DNA of 21,820 bases from CAUZEO01 sp963578625 (GTDB lineage: Bacteria > Verrucomicrobiota > Kiritimatiellia > SLOV01), in assembly GCA_963578625.1 (NCBI GenBank), contig CAUZEO010000041.1, positions 1 to 21,820 of the forward strand, written 5' to 3'. The translations under genes were made by a program, and so were the position numbers. The notes under the pieces were generated by a model, which was given only the letters and a program-made list of their open reading frames with translations, searched no databases and had not been told where the DNA came from. The first letter of the stretch is position 1; every line of letters starts with the position of its first letter. Shown piece by piece: positions 8,019-15,176 of this stretch.

Positions 8019-8402
8019 AATCACCTAAACCACCGGGTGTATTCACTCTAACGAGAACTTCTACATCGGTTGCATCGACGGTTCCCCCATTCGTAACTAA
8101 CACACGAACCCAATTGAGTGGGTTTCCATCATTGTCGGCCGGGTCGTAGGAATCGGACCAACGTGTGTCATCGCCATTTCCCTCGAGTGGAACAGCAGAT
8201 AACTCAGCGCCTGATTTGTCCCCGTTTTCAATCCATATGTCTGGCGACTCATAAGGCGGTGCGCCCCATGGTGCAATGCGTAGATCAAGAAAATCATCCT
8301 GCTCCCGAGTGATATCGACGAGGTAACTCACAGCAGCTGCCGAACCTCCTGGGCCAGGCAATACGCCCACAATATCTATTGTGATGCCAGCGTAGCCCGG
8401 AT
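8019..8402 (-). pseudogene. Displaced 384-bp copy of the M6 protease gene
   Basis: This is the second copy of 4138-4521, in the same orientation and differing at one base (8095). On the minus strand it is part of a 139-residue frame (8017-8436) in which about 11 unrelated residues precede the protease-derived part. The frame terminates exactly at the other junction because TAA is formed at 8017-8019. It covers only a non-catalytic beta-rich part of the protease and should have no protease function. Neither junction shows an inverted repeat or a target-site duplication. Confidence 0.9.
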
Positions 8403-8413
8403 GGGACGCCCCT

Positions 8414-8435
8414 TGAGCAGGCCCGGTTCTGCTCA
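8414..8435 (-). terminator. Hairpin downstream of the T-x-C repeat gene
   Basis: TGAGCAG at 8414-8420 and CTGCTCA at 8429-8435 form a perfect 7-bp stem around an 8-base loop. It begins 42 bp past the stop codon of the T-x-C repeat gene in the direction of its transcription. There is no T-tract after it on the minus strand, so it may be only a 3' end-stabilising hairpin or a factor-dependent stop. Confidence 0.35.
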
Positions 8436-8477
8436 CAGGATGCTAGTCTTCATCCTCGCTGGCCTCACTCGAGCTGA

Positions 8478-10727
8478 TCACAGGCCCAGACATTCAAGAA
8501 GATTGGCCTCGGTCAGCGACAGGGCTGTGGTGAGTCCTGCAACGGCCCACCAGTTGCCGCTGGAGATGGCGCCGATCAGGGTCAGTCCAACCGCAGCGAC
8601 CGCTGCGCTCTCTTCTATGCAGCCGTTCTCCACACTGCCGTAGGGGAGGGGACCGAGAACCGGCTCACCGTCGAGCCAGGTGAGACTCTCGTAATTCGGG
8701 TTCCACTCGAAGCTGTCGGTCTCTTGCCACGCATCTCCGGCCTTGCTGCTGCGGATGGGCTCGTACCGAGTCCCCACAGCAATGACCCCTGCATCCGTGA
8801 CCAGCTCCTCGATGACCCACTCGTGGTCGACCCAGTAGTTTGAGACGGTCTGCCCAGCGATCGGCCTGTCGTAGCGCGAGACCTTCTCATCCGAGATCAC
8901 GGTGATGATGTCTCCGGCAACCCGGTACAGGACGCTTCCTGGCCGCATTTCGGACTCGCCCCCGTAGAAGGCGTTCTCGGGTGCCTCACCATATCCACCG
9001 AAGGCCAGATTGTAGACCCACTCCTGGTCGCGGCAGGCGCCGTCAAAGTAGACCTCGGTGTCCGAGCAGTGCCGCACGATGTCTTCGGCATCTTCAAAGC
9101 GGCCGCCGCCCATGGTGCCTGTTGAGCGGTAGTCGTCCCGGGTAGCAGAGTCACGTTCGCCGCTGTGGTCCGCTTCCGCCCGGTATTCCCGGTCGCGAGT
9201 GCGCTCGGTGTGCTGCTGCGAACATTCCGTCGGGTGCTGCGTCGGGCACTCCGTCAAGCTACCGGCCGGTGTGCACTCGGTCGGGAACTTATCCGGGCAG
9301 TCGGTGTGCTGCTGCGAACATTCCGTCGGGTGCTGCGTCGGGCACTCAGTGTGCTGCTGCGTGCACTCGGTCGGGAACTTATCCGGGCAGTCGGTGTGCT
9401 GCTGCGAACATTCCGTCGGGTGCTGCGTCGGGCACTCCGTCAAGCTACCGGTCGATGTGCACTCGGTCGGATGCTGCTGCGTGCACTCGGTGTGCTGCTG
9501 CGTGCACTCAGTGTGCTGCTGCGAGCACTCGGTGTGCTGCGTCGGGCACTCCGTCAGGCTGCCGGCCGGCGTGCACTCGGTCGGGAAGTCGGGGCACGTC
9601 GTTGGTCCGCCGGAGCACTCGGTTGCGTAGTACGGACAAGTCGTTGGCTCACCCGCGCACTCGGTGAATGTCGCGCCGACACATTCCGTCAGGACGTTCG
9701 GACAGATTGTGTGTTCAACCGCACACTCGGTGGTGAGATCGGTGGGGCATGTCGTGTGCCCGCCGCTGCACTCCGTTTCCCAGTATGGGCAATGCGTGGG
9801 TTCAGCCTGGCACTCCGTCGGGTTGTCGGTCGGACAGGTTGTGATCCCCCCGCTGCATTCCGTTGGTGTCCACGGGCAGTCTGTCTGCTGCAGAGAACAT
9901 TCGGTGATGGTGCCCACAGGGCACTCGGTCGGATTGCCGGGCGGGCACTCCGTGTAGGATCCGTTGGTGCACTCGGTGGAATTTCCGCCGGTACAGATCG
10001 TGGGGTCGTTGGGACACTCCGTCGACTCTTTGGGGCAAGTCGTCACAACCTGCGGACACTGTGTTTTGGATCCCGGGCATACGGTCGGCACGGATTGACA
10101 TGCGGTGGGCAGTGCCGGACAAACCGTGAGCAGCTTTGCCGAGCAGATGGTCGGGAGCTGGATGCAGTTTGTCGGTTTCATCGGGCAAACCGTCGCCGCA
10201 ACGGGACAGACCGTGGGCGCCCCCATGCAAAGTGTCGGGACTTTCGGACATGTGGTCACTGCCGCGGCGGCACAGAACGTGGCCGCGGCGGACGGACACG
10301 ACGTGACTTTGGCCGGACAGGTCGTAAGTGCGACCGGACAGGAGGTCACGCCCGCCGGGAAAATCGTGGGCAGCACCTTCGTGTCGGTGGAGACGACCCG
10401 GATGCCGACATTGTCCGAGGCAGTTGCCGGAATCGAAATGAACATTACGACCCGGCCCGCACTGTAAACGTTCGTGTATGAGGACAATGCAATCCAAGAC
10501 GCCGAACGGTCATCCGTCTCGCAATATTCAGGGTAATAGTTACCCGATGAAGACGCATTAAACTCCACCTTCACCAAGGATGTTCTTTCATAGGAATCGA
10601 TCTCTACGGGTACCGGAGTGAGAGCGATACCACGAGTTGTGATCAACAGGATCACCAGAAGGCCGACCATCAAAGACGTTCGCATGATCAATCGGCGGAT
10701 GTGCATTAAGTGTTGTTTGAGATACAT
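8478..10727 (-). CDS. Exported cysteine-rich protein with about 51 tandem T-x-C units
   Basis: I do not recognise the family. The start was chosen at ATG 10727 because GGAG lies six bases upstream (GGAGATTAATATG). The frame is also open to an ATG at 10739 and a TTG at 10775. Of the 749 residues, 1-36 form a signal peptide or anchor (RRLIMR, then SLMVGLLVILLITT). Residues 37-127 form a small beta-like domain. Residues 128-506 are an unbroken series of about 51 units of 7-9 residues, each starting T-x-C and often followed by P (TTCPAKV, TVCPMKP, TECSGGH, TECPTQH, TDCPDKFP). Units near the N-terminus are diverse, those in the middle alternate TEC/TTCP, and those near the C-terminus are almost identical. 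Residues 507-706 form a charged linker and a globular region with tryptophans. Residues 707-741 are a glycine-rich hydrophobic segment (AAVAAVGLTLIGAI). The regular spacing suggests a disulfide- or metal-stapled surface stalk, but this is inference. No neighbour is co-transcribed. Confidence 0.85.
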   Translation of the reverse strand: MYLKQHLMHIRRLIMRTSLMVGLLVILLITTRGIALTPVPVEIDSYERTSLVKVEFNASSSGNYYPEYCETDDRSASWIALSSYTNVYSAGRVVMFISIPATASDNVGIRVVSTDTKVLPTIFPAGVTSCPVALTTCPAKVTSCPSAAATFCAAAAVTTCPKVPTLCMGAPTVCPVAATVCPMKPTNCIQLPTICSAKLLTVCPALPTACQSVPTVCPGSKTQCPQVVTTCPKESTECPNDPTICTGGNSTECTNGSYTECPPGNPTECPVGTITECSLQQTDCPWTPTECSGGITTCPTDNPTECQAEPTHCPYWETECSGGHTTCPTDLTTECAVEHTICPNVLTECVGATFTECAGEPTTCPYYATECSGGPTTCPDFPTECTPAGSLTECPTQHTECSQQHTECTQQHTECTQQHPTECTSTGSLTECPTQHPTECSQQHTDCPDKFPTECTQQHTECPTQHPTECSQQHTDCPDKFPTECTPAGSLTECPTQHPTECSQQHTERTRDREYRAEADHSGERDSATRDDYRSTGTMGGGRFEDAEDIVRHCSDTEVYFDGACRDQEWVYNLAFGGYGEAPENAFYGGESEMRPGSVLYRVAGDIITVISDEKVSRYDRPIAGQTVSNYWVDHEWVIEELVTDAGVIAVGTRYEPIRSSKAGDAWQETDSFEWNPNYESLTWLDGEPVLGPLPYGSVENGCIEESAAVAAVGLTLIGAISSGNWWAVAGLTTALSLTEANLLECLGL
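9205..9452. repeat. Recent tandem duplications inside the T-x-C gene
   Basis: At DNA level 9271-9347 is identical to 9361-9437 (77 bp, 90 bp apart), and 9205-9265 is identical to 9391-9451 (61 bp). These encode the C-terminal units (TECPTQHP, TECSQQH, TDCPDKFP, TECTQQH). The exact identity implies recent expansion or gene-conversion-like homogenisation at the 3' end of the repeat region. Confidence 0.9.
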
Positions 10728-10775
10728 ATTAATCTCCATGTTTTGTTGACCCTTAATCGAGACAACGTTGTTCAA

Positions 10776-11194
10776 TTACCAGGGCTCTTAGTCGTGGGAT
10801 CTTTCGAGTTCTTCCCCGGACCTGCTTCGTCAAGGGCCGGCCTGAGTCCGTAATCAGCCTTTTTCCCAAGGTTTTGTTTCATCGGTGCTCGTCACCCTAA
10901 CGGCTTCACGGGTACCTGCTGGACTGCATGAAAGCAGCCTTCATGCTCCGGGTGGCGGACAGCGCAATGGAGGGCACATGAAGGAGGAATGGACGTGCTC
11001 CGCTCAGCCTGGCCGTTGAGTTGACAAGAATTCTCTTTCCCGGAAACTCGCCTTAGACCGGGCTGAAGATGCCTCTTCCCGGGGGGGAGCGTGGAAAAAA
11101 CCCGGCCCTGAGTGTGTCAATATTCAGGCGGCCGAGCCGATCGTGTGGCCAAATCGGGTCACGACGGGGGGTGGCGCAACTGTTTTTGCAGGCG
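10776..11194. other. Intergenic region upstream of the T-x-C gene
   Basis: No gene is seen. It holds a perfect 10-bp palindrome ACAACGTTGT just inside its left edge, a 7-bp perfect hairpin (GCATGAA at 10926-10932 and TTCATGC at 10940-10946) and dispersed repeat copy B. GGAGGGCAC near 10970 can pair with GTGCTCC near 10996 with a bulge. No sigma-70 promoter for the T-x-C gene stood out. Confidence 0.5.
11020..11129 (+). repeat. Dispersed repeat, copy B
   Basis: GTTGACAAGAATTCTCTTTC begins this copy. It then follows copy A (7211-7310) base by base with scattered substitutions through GAAGATGCCTCTTCCCGG, GGGAGCGTGGAAAAAACC and CGGCCCTGAG. Like copy A it contains the TTCCCGG/CTTTCCCGG block twice about 40 bp apart. 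It lies in the intergenic spacer, about 65 bp beyond the stop codon of the ATP-grasp protein gene. Confidence 0.85.
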
Positions 11195-14100
11195 TTACGG
11201 TTTGCGGAATTTGTTGTCGAGGCCAAGGATGTCGATCACTGGTTCGGCGCCGCCGACGAGGATGTGCAGGTATTGGATGTTGGCTGCCTCCAGTTCGCTG
11301 AGAATGACGGGGGAGATGCCAGGTTCGAGGCGTGGTTCGAAGATGAAGTGTTCGCCGAAGTTGTGATGTTCCGGGCGGTAGGTCTGAGAGTAGTAGCCGA
11401 GAAGAACGATCGGTTCGGAAGTCAGACCGGTAATGGTAGTTTCAATCCACCGGGCCAACGGAGCGGTGTAACCTGCGATGGGGCCGAGGGGCGCTTCGGG
11501 CCAGTAGAAGCTCGTGGCGATTGTGAGATCTCCGTTGCCCAGGTCTCGATGTTGCAGGAGATCTCCGTCTGCGGGCTCTGGACAGGGCGTCAGGCGGATG
11601 GCTTGGTTCGTGACCGTGATGGGGGTCCCGCCATAGTCGAGGGCGGGAACGGGGACCGCATAGTCGACGGACAAAAAGAGTACCAAGTCTTCCAAAGTCA
11701 GGAGAGGGCTTTCCGCGGAGGTAACCACGGTGGGATACTGAGAGGTTAGCTTGAAAGTGCGCTGATCGGGTCCGGAGCCCATGGTCCAGGAATCGTGGAC
11801 GTAATTGCCCTGGGCATCATGGGTTGCGTTGCTGAAAGAGGAGAGCGGGCCGTTCAGGTTTACCAGTTGCGTGCCCTCGAGCAGTTCCCCGTTGGCATGG
11901 GTGTAGAAGGAGGTTTTCAGATCGGCGGGGGAAAGTTGCTGGTTTCGGACTTGGAAGGACCAGAGTGATTTCAGTCGGTGATTAGAGAACACATCACCAT
12001 ATTCACCCATGTATAAGGAGAAGCAATTGGATTGGTGGAGGAGGAACGGGATAAAGGTCTGGCTGACGTCGGGCATGGGGATCTCGCGGACCTGCTTGAC
12101 GACGAGTTCGCCTGGTTCGATTTTCTTGTATTCGAAGTCGAGCAGGAACTGCTGTTTTTCGGGGAAGGCGAGGGAAAAGCTGTCGGACACGAGGAGGAAC
12201 AGATCCATAAGGGTGCGGTAATCCGCTTCCCAGTCGAGGACGTGAGCCCCGAGAGGAAGAAGGTCTGATCCCTGGCGTGGTGTGAGGTAGGTGCCGAACG
12301 AGTAGCGTGCGGTAGAGATAACCTCGGGTTGGGCGGTTCCCTCGGGGTTGGTGACGGGGAACGCGCCGATTTGAGTTACGAGGTCACCGTTCATCCGCCC
12401 TCGCGGGTTGCTGGTGAGGGTGGAGACGCCGTTGGCGAGCTCGATGTCATCGGGAAAGGAGTGATGTACGAGTAGACCCATGCCGACCGTGCTTTCGTCG
12501 ACACCGAACCGAAGGCGTTCAAGAAAGGCGTTTTCGTTGTAGAAGCTGCCGTAAACCCGGCGCATGGCCCGGTAGACGCCGCGTTCCTCGTCGCGACCGG
12601 GATCACAGTGACTTGGGCCGACTGTATCGCCGTCAAGGTCATCGAGCAGGCAGCCACTGTAGCTGTTGTAGAGACCTGCTCCGGTGAAGTGTTCGCTATC
12701 CTCGACGTTGGTGGAGCTACGGAACCGTATTTTCCGTGAGGGATCGAAAGGGGACAAGGCGCTGGTGATGCTTTGTTTCTGTGCTGGAGTGAATGTAGCG
12801 GTGTTGCGGATGAGGTCCCGGATTTCGTTCAGATTTGTACGGACCTCGTCGATGGGTGGGGGATAACTGAATGGGGCTAGTCGATTGTTGATTTCCGTGC
12901 GCAGCGAGTGGCCAGCGGGGAGAGTTTGATCGAGAAACTCGTCCCAGAGATCGAAGGAGAAAGCGATGGCAATAGGTGAATTGTCTGGGATGCTTTGGCG
13001 GAGCAGTCCGAAATTGGCCGCCTTGCCTCCGAAGTACTGGATGTCGGCTGGTGTCAGAGTGTCGGTCGATGCACTGAGGACTCCGAAGGAGGCCTTGGGA
13101 GTGAGTTCTAATTCCGGGATGGACTTGAGATCGAGGATTTCTGCTTCGAGCTCGGGGCTGAGTTGCCCCTCGAGATCAAGGACCCGAACGACACAACCAC
13201 GGAAGAGGTCAATGACGCTTAACCCTATCTTTCGCCCCACCAATCCTTGTAGTTGTGTGCGCATGGCGGGATCGACGGGGTAGACGAAAGGGATGCCGTA
13301 GGACTTGGCGAGGATGGCGACGTGCGAACTCGGGGTTGATGGTGTTAGGGATATGATTCCGGCGAAGAACGGGACCTCAGAAGGCACGCCGTCGGTGAGG
13401 AGGATATCCTGAGGATTCAAACGACCGTCGGCGTAGGCATCATCGATTTCATTGGCAGGGATGAACTTGAGTTTTCCCAGGGCCCAACCGGGGGCATAGC
13501 ACTGGTTGTCGAGCAACCAGCGTGCGGTGCTGCTGATTTCGATGCCGTGGGCGGCGAAGAATTCCTGGTTGGTGGTGGCGGCTTCGATTTGTTCAAAGGT
13601 GGGGATATAGAGCGGTTGCACACCTGGGGAGGCGACGACGGTGGCTTTGACGAGGTTGAAGAGATTTTTGACGGTCTCGGCAGGATAGGGATCGAGTCCT
13701 ACGAACTGGATGCCGTATTCAGCTTCGTTGGGAGAGGGTGGTTGAAGGACGGTTCCGAGGATCACCTCTTGTCCTGCGAGGTGAAGGGAGACCTGGTCGA
13801 AGTCAATCGTAGAGATGCCGAGGAATGGTCTCAGTCGTTGGTGGGCGAAGTCATAGTGGAAGAGGAACTCCCCACTGTCCTGGTAATAGACCTTATAGGG
13901 TTCGGATAGGACGACAGCGAACTTGATCCAGCGCAGTTCGTCGGAGCCGGATCCGGTGAAGATGGAAAGGAAGGGATCCTGGGGGAAGACGATTTGGTTC
14001 TTCCAGTCGTTGGTGTTGGTTTTATCGGTAAGAAGAAATCGGTAACATCGGGACGAATCATTGGTGGATTCGACGTCGGGGTAGGCGGTGAGGCCGTCGA

Positions 14101-14326
14101 GTGTGGTTGCGATGGGGTTCCAGTCAAAGAGATTGGTAGAGGCTTCGAGGCGGTAGACCCCGGTGGTGGGGGAGTTGATATTGAGGCGGAACCAGCCGTT
14201 GTCGTCGGGCGGAAAAAGTTCCAGCGTAAGGGATTGGGCTGGGGCGGTGAGAGTGAGGAGTACCAGGACGAGGAGAGGCCAAAGCCGATGCTGGACGTGT
14301 ACAATTTCAGGTTCTGGGACAGACAT
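11195..14326 (-). CDS. Exported PEP/pyruvate-binding (ATP-grasp) protein with phosphohistidine domain
   Basis: This 1043-residue protein has a hydrophobic leader (RLWPLLVLVLLTLTAPAQS, about residues 14-32). It is followed by a small domain with YRLEASTNLFDWNP ... CYRFLL (about 58-98), typical of PVC exported proteins. Residues 318-350 (SSHVAILAKSYGIPFVYP) match the swivelling phosphohistidine domain of PEP-utilising enzymes, with H335 as the likely phospho-accepting His. From about 430, FGGKAANFGLLRQSIPD matches the glycine/lysine start of the PPDK N-terminal ATP-grasp fold, and 534-558 (IRFRSSTNVEDSEHFTGAG, NSYSG) matches its RSS..ED....AG..DS motif. The usual order (ATP-grasp, then His domain, then PEP barrel) is altered: the His domain comes first and no PEP-binding barrel is recognisable. 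It may phosphorylate an unknown acceptor, or be a binding-only relative. The start codon has a poor Shine-Dalgarno sequence. Confidence 0.82.
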   Translation of the reverse strand: MSVPEPEIVHVQHRLWPLLVLVLLTLTAPAQSLTLELFPPDDNGWFRLNINSPTTGVYRLEASTNLFDWNPIATTLDGLTAYPDVESTNDSSRCYRFLLTDKTNTNDWKNQIVFPQDPFLSIFTGSGSDELRWIKFAVVLSEPYKVYYQDSGEFLFHYDFAHQRLRPFLGISTIDFDQVSLHLAGQEVILGTVLQPPSPNEAEYGIQFVGLDPYPAETVKNLFNLVKATVVASPGVQPLYIPTFEQIEAATTNQEFFAAHGIEISSTARWLLDNQCYAPGWALGKLKFIPANEIDDAYADGRLNPQDILLTDGVPSEVPFFAGIISLTPSTPSSHVAILAKSYGIPFVYPVDPAMRTQLQGLVGRKIGLSVIDLFRGCVVRVLDLEGQLSPELEAEILDLKSIPELELTPKASFGVLSASTDTLTPADIQYFGGKAANFGLLRQSIPDNSPIAIAFSFDLWDEFLDQTLPAGHSLRTEINNRLAPFSYPPPIDEVRTNLNEIRDLIRNTATFTPAQKQSITSALSPFDPSRKIRFRSSTNVEDSEHFTGAGLYNSYSGCLLDDLDGDTVGPSHCDPGRDEERGVYRAMRRVYGSFYNENAFLERLRFGVDESTVGMGLLVHHSFPDDIELANGVSTLTSNPRGRMNGDLVTQIGAFPVTNPEGTAQPEVISTARYSFGTYLTPRQGSDLLPLGAHVLDWEADYRTLMDLFLLVSDSFSLAFPEKQQFLLDFEYKKIEPGELVVKQVREIPMPDVSQTFIPFLLHQSNCFSLYMGEYGDVFSNHRLKSLWSFQVRNQQLSPADLKTSFYTHANGELLEGTQLVNLNGPLSSFSNATHDAQGNYVHDSWTMGSGPDQRTFKLTSQYPTVVTSAESPLLTLEDLVLFLSVDYAVPVPALDYGGTPITVTNQAIRLTPCPEPADGDLLQHRDLGNGDLTIATSFYWPEAPLGPIAGYTAPLARWIETTITGLTSEPIVLLGYYSQTYRPEHHNFGEHFIFEPRLEPGISPVILSELEAANIQYLHILVGGAEPVIDILGLDNKFRKP

Positions 14327-14341
14327 GGGTTTTCCCGATTA

Positions 14342-14370
14342 ATGATATACCAGGGATGGGGAAACCTCAA
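14342..14370 (-). promoter_or_regulatory. Candidate sigma-70 promoter for the ATP-grasp protein gene
   Basis: On the minus strand TTGAGG (14365-14370) and TATCAT (14342-14347) are separated by exactly 17 bases. The -10 box ends 15 bases before ATG 14326, which gives a very short leader and fits the poor Shine-Dalgarno sequence. Found by eye only. Confidence 0.35.
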
Positions 14371-15148
14371 CTTGGGGCCGTGGAGAGGGGCGATGAAGGG
14401 GGGATCTCATCTGCACGCCGCCCGAATATGGCCACGACGACTGGCCCAAGCCCTGGGCGGGTCGGAACGACGGCAAGCGGCAGGGCAGTCGACCACCGTC
14501 AAACTGGGCCCTGGGCCGCTGGCGAACCGGACCGATGTATTCCGCATCACCGCACCGCCACCGACACGGCGTCTCGTCGTGTCCGATGCTGATACCGACG
14601 GAAAACGGGTACTGGCCAACCTGCAGTTCCCCAGCGAATTCAAGGTGTTGGGACTGAAATTGGTCCCGTCGGAGTCCAGAGATATGGAGACATTGCCGGC
14701 TGGCACACTGCCGTTGACGATCGAGTTGACATCGTCATTGCCTGGTCCACGGCAGGCGGGAATCCTGATCCTTGGAGTGATCGAAATGGAGACTTCCGAA
14801 ATGGATCGATTCAGAAGATTGGGAAGACCGCGGATTCGGAGTCCCCGCATGAATTTGACACCCGCTGCGACGAAGCAATGATCCGACCGAGGCACAAAGG
14901 ACAGAGGTAGACGAATCGCTGCTTGGTTTTCTGCCGGGTTCTATTCCAACTTCATACGCGTAATCCGTGGTCAGCTCCGGATACTCGTGCTCATCGTATC
15001 GTTCGTGGTCCCGTGAGGCGAGAGGAAAGGAGATTCGGATCCGGCCGAACATCGCGTCGGTTTTAGCATCTGGGCCGCTGTTGAGGCCGTCTCGAATCCT
15101 TGGGGAACACTCTGCTGCCCCCTATCCACGGTCTTCCAAATCCGTGGG
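14371..15148. other. Long spacer with no assignable gene
   Basis: About 780 bp lie between the ATP-grasp and lipoprotein genes. Frames are open on both strands but contradict one another. The plus-strand frame ending at TGA 14879-14881 contains ANLQFPSEFKVLGLKLVPSE. A minus-strand frame contains RISFPLASRDHERYDEHEYP. Neither has a credible start, a Shine-Dalgarno sequence or a recognised motif. One or both may be remnants of lost genes. CCACGG (15125-15130) and CCGTGG (15141-15146) form a further small inverted repeat. Confidence 0.45.
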
Positions 15149-15171
15149 GATAAAGAGAGTCCGCTCTTATC
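15149..15171 (-). terminator. Hairpin just downstream of the lipoprotein gene
   Basis: GATAAAGAG (15149-15157) pairs with CTCTTATC (15164-15171) with a single bulged A, around a six-base loop AGTCCG. It begins five bases past the stop codon of the lipoprotein gene on the minus strand. No long T-tract follows, so its strength as an intrinsic terminator is uncertain. Confidence 0.45.
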
Positions 15172-15176
15172 CGCGA

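Noticed and set aside
7643..8020. 125-residue plus-strand frame
   Set aside because: It is antisense to the glycosidase-like fragment, has no Shine-Dalgarno sequence and has a composition typical of a shadow frame.
8019..8402. Diversity-generating retroelement (template/variable repeat pair)
   Set aside because: The two copies differ at a single synonymous base rather than at adenines, the source segment is not at a gene's 3' end, and no reverse transcriptase is present in the window.
8017..8436. 139-residue frame as an independent small gene
   Set aside because: All but about 11 of its residues are the copied protease segment, and it stops exactly at the duplication junction. It is a fragment, not a gene.
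9205..9560. CRISPR-like array because of regular short repeats
   Set aside because: The repeats are contiguous coding units of 21-27 bp in a long open frame, without unique spacers of constant length or a leader.
9165..10481. 438-residue plus-strand open frame opposite the T-x-C gene
   Set aside because: It is the mirror of the repeat codons: periodic arginine/leucine/alanine units result from the complementary strand of T-x-C codons. It has no Shine-Dalgarno sequence, and the opposite gene has a signal peptide and a coherent domain plan.
13994..14881. 295-residue plus-strand frame across the start of the ATP-grasp gene
   Set aside because: Its first half is antisense to the signal peptide and N-terminal domain of the real gene. 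The second half has some protein-like stretches but no start or motif, so it is described only as an unresolved spacer.
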